A stretch of 64,000 nucleotides of DNA. Source: JAEZBP01 sp963832725. Its GTDB lineage: Bacteria > Myxococcota_A > Polyangia > Polyangiales > Sandaracinaceae. The notes beneath the pieces are model-generated. The model ran no database searches and was not told where the DNA came from. It worked only from the letters and a program-made list of their open reading frames with translations. This document shows positions 36,203 through 43,939 of this stretch, piece after piece (the stretch's first letter is position 1; each line of letters begins with the position of its first letter). Where the stretch lies: NCBI GenBank assembly GCA_963832725.1, contig CAWHVG010000005.1, positions 496,001-560,000 on the forward strand, read 5' to 3'. The position numbers and the translations under genes were made by a program.

Positions 36203-38201
36203 ATGCGCTTCGTCCTCTCCACGTTCCTCTGCCTCGCCTTCGCCCTCCCCGCCCAGGGGCAGGACGCCCGCACCGAGTTCGAGCTCGGCGTGGAGCGCGC
36301 CGACGCGGGGCGTTGGGAAGAGGCGGCCTCGGCGTTCCGCGCATCGCTGACCCGAGAGGAGCGGACGAGCACGCTCTTCAACCTGGTCATCGCGCTCGAT
36401 CATCTCGACCGCGGGGCCGAGCTGGTGGCCTCGGTCGACCGGCTGGTCACACGCGACGACGTCTCGCCCGACCAGCGCCAGCAGGCGGTGGAGCTGCGCG
36501 CGCGCTGGTCCTCCCGGCTCGGCACGCTCGTCGTCCACACGCAGCCCGAGGACGCCGCGATCGAGGTCGACGGCGAGCCGGTGTCGACCCACGAGCTGCT
36601 CTTGATCCCAGGCTCGCACCGGGTGCGGATCGCCGCCGCCGGCCGAGAGCCGCGCCAGCGGGCGGTGGAGATCGAAGCGGGCGAGCGAAGGGTGCTGGAG
36701 ATCACGCTGTCCGCGGTCGGGCAGAGCGCGGCGGTCGGGCAGAGCGAGGCGTCCGTGCAGCTCCGCCCGGTCGATCGCGCCACGGTGCGGATCGTGGGGC
36801 TGCGCGGCGCCGACCTGGTTCGACGGCCCGGCGCCCCACCGACGGTGGTGCCGCGGGGAGCGCACGGGAGCGGCGTGGTGGTGCACCCGGGCGGCTGGAT
36901 CCTCACCGCGCGGCACGTCGTCGAGGACGCCGACCGGCTCATCGTGCTCTTGCCGGGCGAGATGCGAGCCGTCGCCGCCCAGACGGTGTGGCGGGATCCG
37001 GAGCACGACCTGGCCATCGTCCGAGCGGGCGAGCCGATCGCCGATTCGCTTCGGCTGGAGCGCTCGCCTGGCTTGGTGCTCGGTCAGGCGGTCGACGCGA
37101 GAGGCTATCCCCTCGACGCGAGGGAGCGCTGGCCGAACGCCACGTCGGGGCAGGTGGGCCGGCCGCTCAACGACGGTCGAGTGCAGCTCTCGCTCGCGCT
37201 CAACCCGGGCAACTCCGGCGGGCCTGTGGTGGTGGACGGGGACCGGCTGATCGGCGTGGTCAGTCAGGGCGGCGACCCGAGTCGCGGGGTGCAGGGCGTG
37301 GTGGTGATGGAGCCGGTCGGCCCCGCCGTCGACGCGCTGGCGCGGCTGTTGGCTGCGCCCGGGTCACCGCCGGTCACCGATCCCGTCGATCAGGTGCTGG
37401 CGGAGCTGATCGGCGCGGCCGAGCCGCCTCCGATGGTGCGGCGGATCACCCGGCTGAGGGAGGCGGCGGCGACGACGCCGGCGGGGATCCGCGGGCCGCT
37501 GTGGGCGCTGGAAGCGGCGGCCATGCGGCGGGCGATCCTGCGCGAAGGGGGCGTGGGCTGGCCGAACGCGCTCTCCGCCGAACAGCACGCGCTCTACGAC
37601 GAGGCGACCAGTTTCGTCATCGGGCTCGCCAGCGGCGCCCTGGCCGACGCGAGGCTGGCGGCGCGCTACGGGGCGCTCCGCGCGCTGCAGACGAGCGTGC
37701 AGCCGTGCGCCGGTGGGACCTGCGGCGCGGTGGAGCGGACCGTTCCAGGCCGCGGCTGGCTCTTCGACTTCGCGCTCGGCGGCGGCCTGGCGATGGACGG
37801 CGACCAGCGGGTGAGCCCGGTCGAAGGCGCGATGTTCAGCGCGCTCGGGCTCTTCCACCTCGGCAACGTCGGCAACCTCGATCCGCTGCGCTTCAACGTC
37901 ATCGTGGGCCTCGAGGCCAGCGTGGGGACCTGGCGCCGGGATTCTGGTCTTCGACACGCTCGCCGACGCGGGGGTACGACTGGCCATCGGCAGCCCCGAC
38001 CTCTTCGTGGCGCTTCAGCTCCTCTACACCCCCGGCGTCGTCCTCGCCGAGTCGCGCTTCGGCTTCTCGTACGCCGCCTACCGCGCCATGGTCACCCTCT
38101 CACTCGGCAGCTTCGGGATGAGCCTGAGCTGGCGGGAGATGGGCCGGGGCGCGAACGACACCCAACGCTCGCTCGAGCTGCTGCTCTCCTGGGGGATGTG
38201 A
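36203..38201 (+). CDS. Secreted trypsin-like serine protease with PEGA-like domain; frameshifted as sequenced
   Basis: Corrected length is 665 residues. A Sec signal peptide (FVLSTFLCLAFALPAQGQ) precedes a helical TPR-like region (about 22-105), then a PEGA-like domain (GTLVVHTQPEDAAIEVDGEP...IPGSHRVRIAAAGR, about 112-175). The S1 protease domain has the catalytic triad in TARHVVEDAD (His about 237), HDLAIVR (Asp about 268) and NPGNSGGPVV (Ser about 337), the HtrA-like pattern. No PDZ domain follows; the C-terminal 250 residues end in beta-strands (FDFALGGGLAM, LSLGSFGMSLSWREM) and may form an outer-membrane barrel-like domain. The frame breaks at 37940-37944 (GATTC); with GATC it reads TWRRDLVFDTLADAGVRLAI. 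An in-frame ATG at 36176 is an alternative start. The stop overlaps the next ATG (TGATG). Confidence 0.82.
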
Positions 38202-38896
38202 TGCGCGCCGGCCCGTTCGCCCTGCTGATCGCGCTCGTCTCGCTGCCGGGCTGCCTGCTGCCCTCGACGGAGTCGCCGAGCTGCGAGGGCGCCGCGGGCT
38301 GCGCCGCGTGCCTCGGCCGCGCCGGCTGCGGCTTCTGCGGGTCGAGCAACACATGCGTCGCCGGCTCCTCGCTCGGCCCCGACGAGGTCGACTGCGTCGC
38401 CGGCACTTGGCGCTTCGACACCTGCGACGCGCCCCCTTCGGTGCTCGGGTGCGGCCGCCACGAGGACTGCTCGAGCTGCCTCTACGTGCTGGGCGGGGGA
38501 ACCCCCGGCTGCACGTGGTGCGCGGGCCGCGGCGAGTGCATCGACGCGAACGGGACGTGCACGGCCGGCACGCCGGTCACGGACTCGGAGACCTGCACCG
38601 CCGTCGATTGCCGCGCCCAGACGTCCTGCGACGGCTGCCTGACCCAAGGCTGCTACTGGTGCGACGCCGGCGGGACGTGCTCGGAGGACATCATCGCCTG
38701 CGACGGTCACTGGCGGACGGTCGGAGGCACGAGCTCCTGTCCGCCACCGAACGACTGCTACCAGCACTCCGACTGCACGAGCTGCGAGAACGCCGACGGA
38801 TGTGGTTGGTGCGACGTCGGCTCGCACGGCTACTGTCAGTCGCGCAGCGGGCTCTTCGACGGATATTGCAGCTCCAACTCGGGCTTCTGCGGCTGA
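38201..38896 (+). CDS. Cys-rich PSI-repeat-like lipoprotein
   Basis: 231 residues, coupled to the protease gene by a TGATG overlap. The lipobox is LPGC in MRAGPFALLIALVSLPGC. The rest has about 34 cysteines arranged as four plexin/semaphorin/integrin (PSI)-like modules: CAACLGRAGCGFCGSSNTC, CSSCLYVLGGGTPGCTWCAG, CDGCLTQGCYWCDAGGTC and CTSCENADGCGWCDVGSHG. PSI-like modules are disulfide-rich spacers or docking sites, and in myxobacteria they are common on surface proteins. Co-translation with a secreted protease suggests that it positions or inhibits that protease at the cell surface; this is inference from gene order only. Confidence 0.82.
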   Translation: MRAGPFALLIALVSLPGCLLPSTESPSCEGAAGCAACLGRAGCGFCGSSNTCVAGSSLGPDEVDCVAGTWRFDTCDAPPSVLGCGRHEDCSSCLYVLGGGTPGCTWCAGRGECIDANGTCTAGTPVTDSETCTAVDCRAQTSCDGCLTQGCYWCDAGGTCSEDIIACDGHWRTVGGTSSCPPPNDCYQHSDCTSCENADGCGWCDVGSHGYCQSRSGLFDGYCSSNSGFCG

Positions 38897-38922
38897 GCGT
38901 TTCGTCCGATCGAGGTGGGCGC

Positions 38923-38928
38923 TATCCT
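38923..38928 (+). promoter_or_regulatory. Putative leaderless -10 box (gene at 38936)
   Basis: TATCCT lies 7 nt before the GTG at 38936, in a GGGCGCTATCCTGG context almost identical to that before the gene at 19942. Confidence 0.5.
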
Positions 38929-38935
38929 GGCGCCC

Positions 38936-39814
38936 GTGGCGTATCGGGAGGTCGGGCGAGGCGCGCTGTTCTGCGCGCTCTTCACGGTGGTGCTCGGAGC
39001 GCTCGCCGCAGCGCCGGCGGCGGCGCAGATATGGACCGGTGAGCGCTGGGTCCGCGGGCGGCCGCACCGCGTCGAGGGCGACGGCGCGCTCTATGTGAAC
39101 GGGAACACCGTGGCGTTCTCGCCGAGCGTGTTCGGGCGCTTCCGGCTGGTCGACTCGCACCGCTTCGCGCGGACCGCGTTCATCATGGATTTCGATCTCG
39201 CGTGGCGCGGGATCGCGGTGGCCGGGCCGCACGACAGCTTCCGGGTCGGAAACCCCTACGTCGGCGTGCGCCTCGGCGCGCGAGGGCCGAACTGGGTCGC
39301 TCGCGGCGGCGTCGGGACCACCGCGCCGCTGACCAACGCGTTCCACGACGGGGCGGACGACCTCAGGGCCTACCAGCTCGGGCAGGGGATGTACGGCGCG
39401 TGGGACGCGTGGCTGCTGGAGCCGGGGATCCAGCCGCTGGTGATGCGCGGCGACTTCGAGATCCACAGTCGCTACGTCATCGGCGGCTTCGACGCGGCGC
39501 TCGGCGTGATCTTCCCGGCGTTCACGCGACACACCAGCGAGTTCGCGTTCCAGACCGGGGCGTTCGGCGCCATCACGCCCATCCCCGAGCTGGCCATCGG
39601 CGCGCGCCTGGCGCTCTTCTTCGCCACGGACTGGGCGGTCGGCTTCGGCGGCGTCGACGAGGCGCAGCTCTCGCTGATCCCCTTCGTGCGCCTCGACCTC
39701 GTGCCCTTCTTCCTGGAGGCGCGCCTCTTGATGAACCTGGACCATCCCTTCGGGTTCGCGTTCGATCCCGGCGGCGTCTACGCGATCAGCGTGAGCGCGG
39801 GCGGCCGCTTCTGA
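38936..39814 (+). CDS. Predicted outer-membrane beta-barrel protein
   Basis: 292 residues. Signal peptide ALFTVVLGALAAAPAAAQ. The mature protein is a series of amphipathic strands with aromatic girdles (FIMDFDLAWRGIAVAG, YVGVRLGARGPNWVARGGVG, RYVIGGFDAALGVIFPAF, LALFFATDWAVGFGG, LVPFFLEARLLMNLDHPFGF) and ends SAGGRF, with the terminal Phe expected for BAM recognition. This supports a beta-barrel of about 12-14 strands. I cannot name the family. The GTG start at 38936 is preceded by TATCCT at 7 nt and no ribosome binding site, so the transcript is probably leaderless. Confidence 0.7.
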   Translation: MAYREVGRGALFCALFTVVLGALAAAPAAAQIWTGERWVRGRPHRVEGDGALYVNGNTVAFSPSVFGRFRLVDSHRFARTAFIMDFDLAWRGIAVAGPHDSFRVGNPYVGVRLGARGPNWVARGGVGTTAPLTNAFHDGADDLRAYQLGQGMYGAWDAWLLEPGIQPLVMRGDFEIHSRYVIGGFDAALGVIFPAFTRHTSEFAFQTGAFGAITPIPELAIGARLALFFATDWAVGFGGVDEAQLSLIPFVRLDLVPFFLEARLLMNLDHPFGFAFDPGGVYAISVSAGGRF

Positions 39815-39840
39815 GTCCGTTTCGTCGAGAGCGAAGGCTG

Positions 39841-39936
39841 CGCTGGCCCTGGGGCTGGCTCTAGCGCTGGCCCTGGGGCTGGCTCTAGCGCTGGCCCTGG
39901 GGCTGGCTCTAGCGCTGGCTCTAGCGCTGGCTCTAG
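39841..39936. repeat. 24-bp hexamer-based minisatellite upstream of OmpP1/FadL gene
   Basis: Three perfect copies of CGCTGGCCCTGGGGCTGG + CTCTAG (24 bp, 39841-39912) followed by two 12-bp half-units CGCTGGCTCTAG. The array consists of 6-bp subunits of the form GCGCTG, GCCCTG, GGGCTG, GCTCTA. It ends about 50 bp before the next start codon and is not clearly coding. Confidence 0.9.
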
Positions 39937-39987
39937 GGCTGACTCTTTGGCTTGGCGCCGCCGGCGCTCCATGCGAAGAGGAGGGCC

Positions 39988-41319
39988 GTGCGATGCGGGC
40001 GCAGTGTGGGCTTGCTCGTCTCGGCCCTCGTGTGGCTGACGGCGGCAGGTGCGCGCGCGGGCAACGGGGACGGCGTGCTGCTGGGCAACGAGGCCGCCAT
40101 GACCGGCGGCGCCGTGACCGGCACGACGCACGACGGAACCTCCACCTGGTACAACCCGGCCGGGCTCGCCTCGATGGACCGCGACTCGGTCGACGTGAGC
40201 GGCAACGCGATCCAGCTCCGCGTCTCGCAGGAGCGCGGGCTGATCTCGTCGACCACCGGCGAGACCAACGACGGCGGCTACCTGGAGCTCGTCTCGATCC
40301 CCAGCGCGACCACGCTGGCCCGGCGCATCGAGCCCAACGTGACCCTCTCGCTCGGGCTCTTCGCGCCACGCTACCAGCAGCACGAGGTGCGGACCGGCCT
40401 CGACGCGACGAGCGGCCTCAACACCGCGCGCTGGACGCTGAGCTCGGCCCAGAACAGCGCGACCTATCACGCGGGCGGCGCCATCGGGCTGCGCATCAGC
40501 AATCAGCTCCGCATCGGCATCAGCCTCTTCGGCGTGTACCGCGACAGCTACGACTCGTTCCAGACCGCGGGCGTGTTCCAGCTCGCCGACGGGACCACGC
40601 GCCTGCTCGCCCAGGGCGGCATCCGCCGGATCCGTAGCTTCGGCGTCGAGCTCGGCTTCGGCGTGCAGTGGGAGCCGCACCCGGGCGTGATCATCGGCGT
40701 GGCGGCGCGCAGCCCCGGCCTCGAGGTGGCGACCGAGATCCACGACACGACGACGACGGTCGACGCGGCGGTCAGCGACGTGTCACCCGACCGCGTGTCC
40801 TTCGCGCCCGACGACCGCTCGTCGCTCTCGCCGGGCATCGCGGTGCTGACGCCGGGGCGGCTCACGCTGGCGTTTGCCCACCGCTTCGACCGCGGGTGGA
40901 TCGACGCCGAGATCGACGTGCAGCCGCCTCTCGACATCGACACGGTGGTGAACCGAAGGTTGGTTTGGAACGTGCGCGTCGGCGGGCGCTACGAGGTCGA
41001 CGAGCACGTCGGCATCGGGATGGGCCTCTTCACCGACAACTCGGAGGTCCGCTCCATCACGGCGTTCGGCCGCACGCAGGTGAACTTCTACGGCGGCAGC
41101 GCCGGCTTGGAGTACCGCACCTCTCACGCGATGGGGCCCCGCGAACCGTCCGACAGCATCGTGTTCAGCACGACCATCGCCGTCCGCTACGCGTTCGGGA
41201 TCGGGCAGGTCGGCGGGCTCGCGTTCGACCCGACGGCGCCGAACCAGGGCCAGGTGGTGCCGATCGCGACGACGATCCACGAGCTCGGCCTCTACGTCGG
41301 CTCGGCTCTCTATTTCTGA
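39988..41319 (+). CDS. OmpP1/FadL-like outer-membrane transport protein
   Basis: About 443 residues. The signal peptide (GLLVSALVWLTAAGARA) is followed by the FadL-type hatch segment DGVLLGNEAAMTGGAVTGTT and STWYNPAGLASM, the hallmark of OmpP1/FadL/TodX proteins that carry hydrophobic molecules through the outer membrane. The rest is a barrel of amphipathic strands, ending LYVGSALYF with a terminal Phe. Length matches the family (400-450). The start is uncertain: a GTG at 39988 sits just after GAGGAGG with short spacing. It is preceded by a 24-bp minisatellite. The substrate cannot be told from sequence. Confidence 0.85.
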   Translation: MRCGRSVGLLVSALVWLTAAGARAGNGDGVLLGNEAAMTGGAVTGTTHDGTSTWYNPAGLASMDRDSVDVSGNAIQLRVSQERGLISSTTGETNDGGYLELVSIPSATTLARRIEPNVTLSLGLFAPRYQQHEVRTGLDATSGLNTARWTLSSAQNSATYHAGGAIGLRISNQLRIGISLFGVYRDSYDSFQTAGVFQLADGTTRLLAQGGIRRIRSFGVELGFGVQWEPHPGVIIGVAARSPGLEVATEIHDTTTTVDAAVSDVSPDRVSFAPDDRSSLSPGIAVLTPGRLTLAFAHRFDRGWIDAEIDVQPPLDIDTVVNRRLVWNVRVGGRYEVDEHVGIGMGLFTDNSEVRSITAFGRTQVNFYGGSAGLEYRTSHAMGPREPSDSIVFSTTIAVRYAFGIGQVGGLAFDPTAPNQGQVVPIATTIHELGLYVGSALYF

Positions 41320-41331
41320 GCGCTCGAAGCG

Positions 41332-41337
41332 TATCCT
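41332..41337 (+). promoter_or_regulatory. Putative leaderless -10 box (MATCAP-like gene)
   Basis: TATCCT ends 6 nt before the GTG at 41344; no ribosome binding site is seen. Confidence 0.5.
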
Positions 41338-41343
41338 CGGCCC

Positions 41344-42619
41344 GTGCGAACAGAACACGTGCGAACGGAACACGCGCGACGAGAACACGTGATCGAGCTC
41401 GACCGGAGGCTCACGGACGTCGCCAAGGGCGTGCGGGTGCTGTCGATGCTGAGCTGGCCGGAGGGGACGGTGCAGTCTTTCGTCGCGTCCTGGCGGCGGG
41501 GCCAGCCGCGGCTGCCCGAGGTGGTCTACCCAGCGTTCGACATGAGCGAGGAGCGCGAGGCGCTCGAGCAGATTGTCGACGAGGCGGACGAGCACGATCC
41601 GCTCGAGCGCTTCATCGCGGACACGGCGGCGAGCTACGCCACGGCGGCGCAGATGCTGGAGGCGGTCGGGACGCCCGCGTTCACCGCGCTCTCGCGCAAC
41701 CTCTACGGCGGCCCGGCCGACCGCCTCCCCGGCGCCAACCTCACGCACGCCGACGCGGCGGCGATGCTCCTCGACACCACCGAGAGCCTGACGGCGGCCG
41801 GCGTGATCGACGAGCGGCGGCTCTGCCTCTCCGCCGAGCACGTGGCCGAGGCGCTGAGCACGGCGTTCGAGCGCTTCTTCGGTCCCGAGGCGCCGGTGAT
41901 CTCGATTCGACCCGGATCTCGCGAGCAAGGCCGCGGCCGGCAGCAAGCGGGTGCGGATCCGCGACCACACCTGTTTCAGCGCGCTCGACGTGGCGCAGCT
42001 CATCGAGCACGAGGGCTTCGTCCACACGGCGACGGCGCTCAACGGGCAGGCGCAGCCGCTCCTGAGCTGCATGGGGCTGAGCGCGCCGCGGACGACGTTG
42101 ACGCAGGAGGGCATCGCCACGCTGGCGGAGCTGACCACGCGGGCCATCGACATCGCGCGGCTCAGGCGGCTGGCGCTGCGTACCGTGGCCATCCAGCACG
42201 CGCTCGACGGCGCGGACTACGTGGACGTCTTCCGCTTCTTCCTCGAGGCCGGGCAGAGTGAGGACGAGAGCGCCCTGTCCGCGATGCGCGTCTTCCGCGG
42301 CGGCGACGTGCGGGGCCGGGTCGCGTTCACCAAGGACGTCGTCTACCTGCTCGGGCTGACCGCGGTGCACACGTTCCTGCGCAAGGCCATCGCCGAGAGC
42401 CGACCGCACCTGGTCCGGCGGCTCTTCGCGGGCCGGCTCGCGTTGCCGGACGTCTTCCGCCTCGACGCCGCGTTCGCGGACGGGATGGTCGTCGAGCCGC
42501 GCTTCGTCCCCGAGTGGGCCAGCGATCTGCAGCGGCTGGCGGCCTACCTGGCGTTCAGCATGGTCATCGACCGCATCGATCTCGGTCGCGTCGAGCTCGA
42601 GTCACTGCTCGCCGACTGA
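41344..42619 (+). CDS. QEGLA/MATCAP-type putative metallopeptidase (DUF1704); frameshifted as sequenced
   Basis: Corrected length is 424 residues. The metal-binding motif HEGFVH (H-E-x-x-x-H, near residue 220) and the downstream TLTQEGIATLAE are the signatures of the QEGLA-motif family (DUF1704). Its eukaryotic members, MATCAP-type enzymes, are tubulin carboxypeptidases; bacterial members were annotated as flavohemoglobin expression modulators without biochemical proof. The frame breaks at 41904-41908 (GATTC); removing one T turns SIRPGSREQG into SIDPDLASKAAAGSKRVRIR and restores the length to a multiple of three. The first 15 codons consist of three near-copies of a 15-bp unit GTGCGAACRGAACAC, so the N-terminus is repetitive. 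The 3' end overlaps the convergent MFS gene by 18 bp. Confidence 0.82.
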
Positions 42620-43786
42620 GGCGCCGACCGAAGCGGGCGCCGTGACCGCGTGGCCCCGGTCCCAGACCGCGAAGACGCTCGCGCCCAGGATCGGCAGCGC
42701 GGCGGCGGCGGCGAACATGGTCCGGAGATCCGCGGTGCGAGCGACCACGCCGAGGAGCGGGCTGCCGACCAAGATGCCGGCGTCGAAGATGGCGGTGAAG
42801 AGCGCCACCGCCGAGCCGCGGTCGGCCGGGTCGGCGCGATGCACCACGAGCGCGCTCAGGATGGGGAAGGCGTAACCGTGCCCGAGGCCCGCGAACACGC
42901 CGGCCGCCGCCATTCCCACCTCGTCGCGCGCCACGGCCAAGAGCCCGAGCGAGACGCCGACGGCGCCGAGCGCCGGCATGAGCGCGCGCTTGGGACCGAT
43001 CCGTTCCGGCACCCAGCCGAAGCCGATCCGCAGCACGATGGCGGCCGCGGCGTAGGCCGAGAAGAAGAGCCCCACCGAGCCGACGTGCTCGCTCTCGACC
43101 AGCGTCTTCACGAAGGTGTAGGCGCCGGCCAGGCCCATCGCGAAGGCGGTGCCGACCACCCAGATCGGGACGAGGTCGGGCTGGCGCAGCGCGCCGAAGA
43201 ACCCGCGCCCAGCCGCGCCGCGGACGCGCACCGGCTCCTTCAGCGGGAGCGAGGCCAAGAGCGCGAGCCCGGCCGTGACGGTGCAGACCAGGAAGAGGTC
43301 GTGGTAGGTGCCGTGGGCGAGGACGTAGTCGCCCAGCAACCCGCCGAGCGAGATGGGCAGCATGCCCGAGACGCCGAAGAGGCCGATGCCTTCGGTCCGC
43401 CGCGACGCCGGGACGATGTCGGCCGCGTAGGTGAAGAGCGAGCTGAAGAGCGCACCCTGGGCGAAGCCTTGCAGCGTGCGGACGGCGATCAGCCAGGGAC
43501 CGATGCTGTCCACCGTCAGGTAGAGGCCGCAGGCGATCACGTGGACCACGCCGCCGGCGACGATCACCGCCTTGCGGCCCGAGGCGTCCATCACCCGGCC
43601 GGCCAGCGGGCGGATGACGATGGCCGCGCCGCTCATCAGCCCGAAGATGGCGCCGACCACCACCTCGTCGCCGCCGAGCTGCTCCAGGTAGCCCGGCAGG
43701 TGCAGGAAGCTGTGCAGCGCCAGCCCGTTGAGCAGGTTGGCCACGCCGGCGAGGACGAAGGGACGGGTGACGAGGCGCTCGCGCAT
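42602..43786 (-). CDS. Major facilitator superfamily transporter
   Basis: 394 residues from the ATG at 43786 (RERLVTRPFVLAGVANLLNG). Twelve hydrophobic helices can be counted. The loop 2-3 signature is RPLAGRVMDASGRKAVI (G-x-x-x-D-x-x-G-R-K/R), and the second half has the equivalent GFGWVPERIGPKRAL. This is a general MFS drug/sugar exporter type (about 390-400 residues). The substrate is not recognisable. Inner membrane. It is convergent with the MATCAP-like gene and its start region faces the POT transporter gene, 150 bp away. Confidence 0.88.
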   Translation of the reverse strand: MRERLVTRPFVLAGVANLLNGLALHSFLHLPGYLEQLGGDEVVVGAIFGLMSGAAIVIRPLAGRVMDASGRKAVIVAGGVVHVIACGLYLTVDSIGPWLIAVRTLQGFAQGALFSSLFTYAADIVPASRRTEGIGLFGVSGMLPISLGGLLGDYVLAHGTYHDLFLVCTVTAGLALLASLPLKEPVRVRGAAGRGFFGALRQPDLVPIWVVGTAFAMGLAGAYTFVKTLVESEHVGSVGLFFSAYAAAAIVLRIGFGWVPERIGPKRALMPALGAVGVSLGLLAVARDEVGMAAAGVFAGLGHGYAFPILSALVVHRADPADRGSAVALFTAIFDAGILVGSPLLGVVARTADLRTMFAAAAALPILGASVFAVWDRGHAVTAPASVGASVGEQ

Positions 43787-43925
43787 CGGTGCCGCAGCGG
43801 TGTAGCCGAGATCGCCCCCGCCGTCGCGGAGTAGCCGAGGGCTTCGGGCGCCTGCTAGGAGGAGCAACGCCGCCCTGGAGCGTCGGGACAAGCCAGGTCC
43901 CCTTCTACCGGGATGGATCTCGCAC

Positions 43926-43931
43926 TATCGT
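43926..43931 (+). promoter_or_regulatory. Putative leaderless -10 box (POT transporter gene)
   Basis: TATCGT lies 8 nt before the ATG at 43940. Confidence 0.4.
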
Positions 43932-43939
43932 CCGGCGCC

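Noticed and set aside
4283..41908. Programmed ribosomal frameshifting at the nine GATC sites
   Set aside because: No slippery heptamer or downstream structure is shared, genes are unrelated, and one case only removes a natural stop in hpd.
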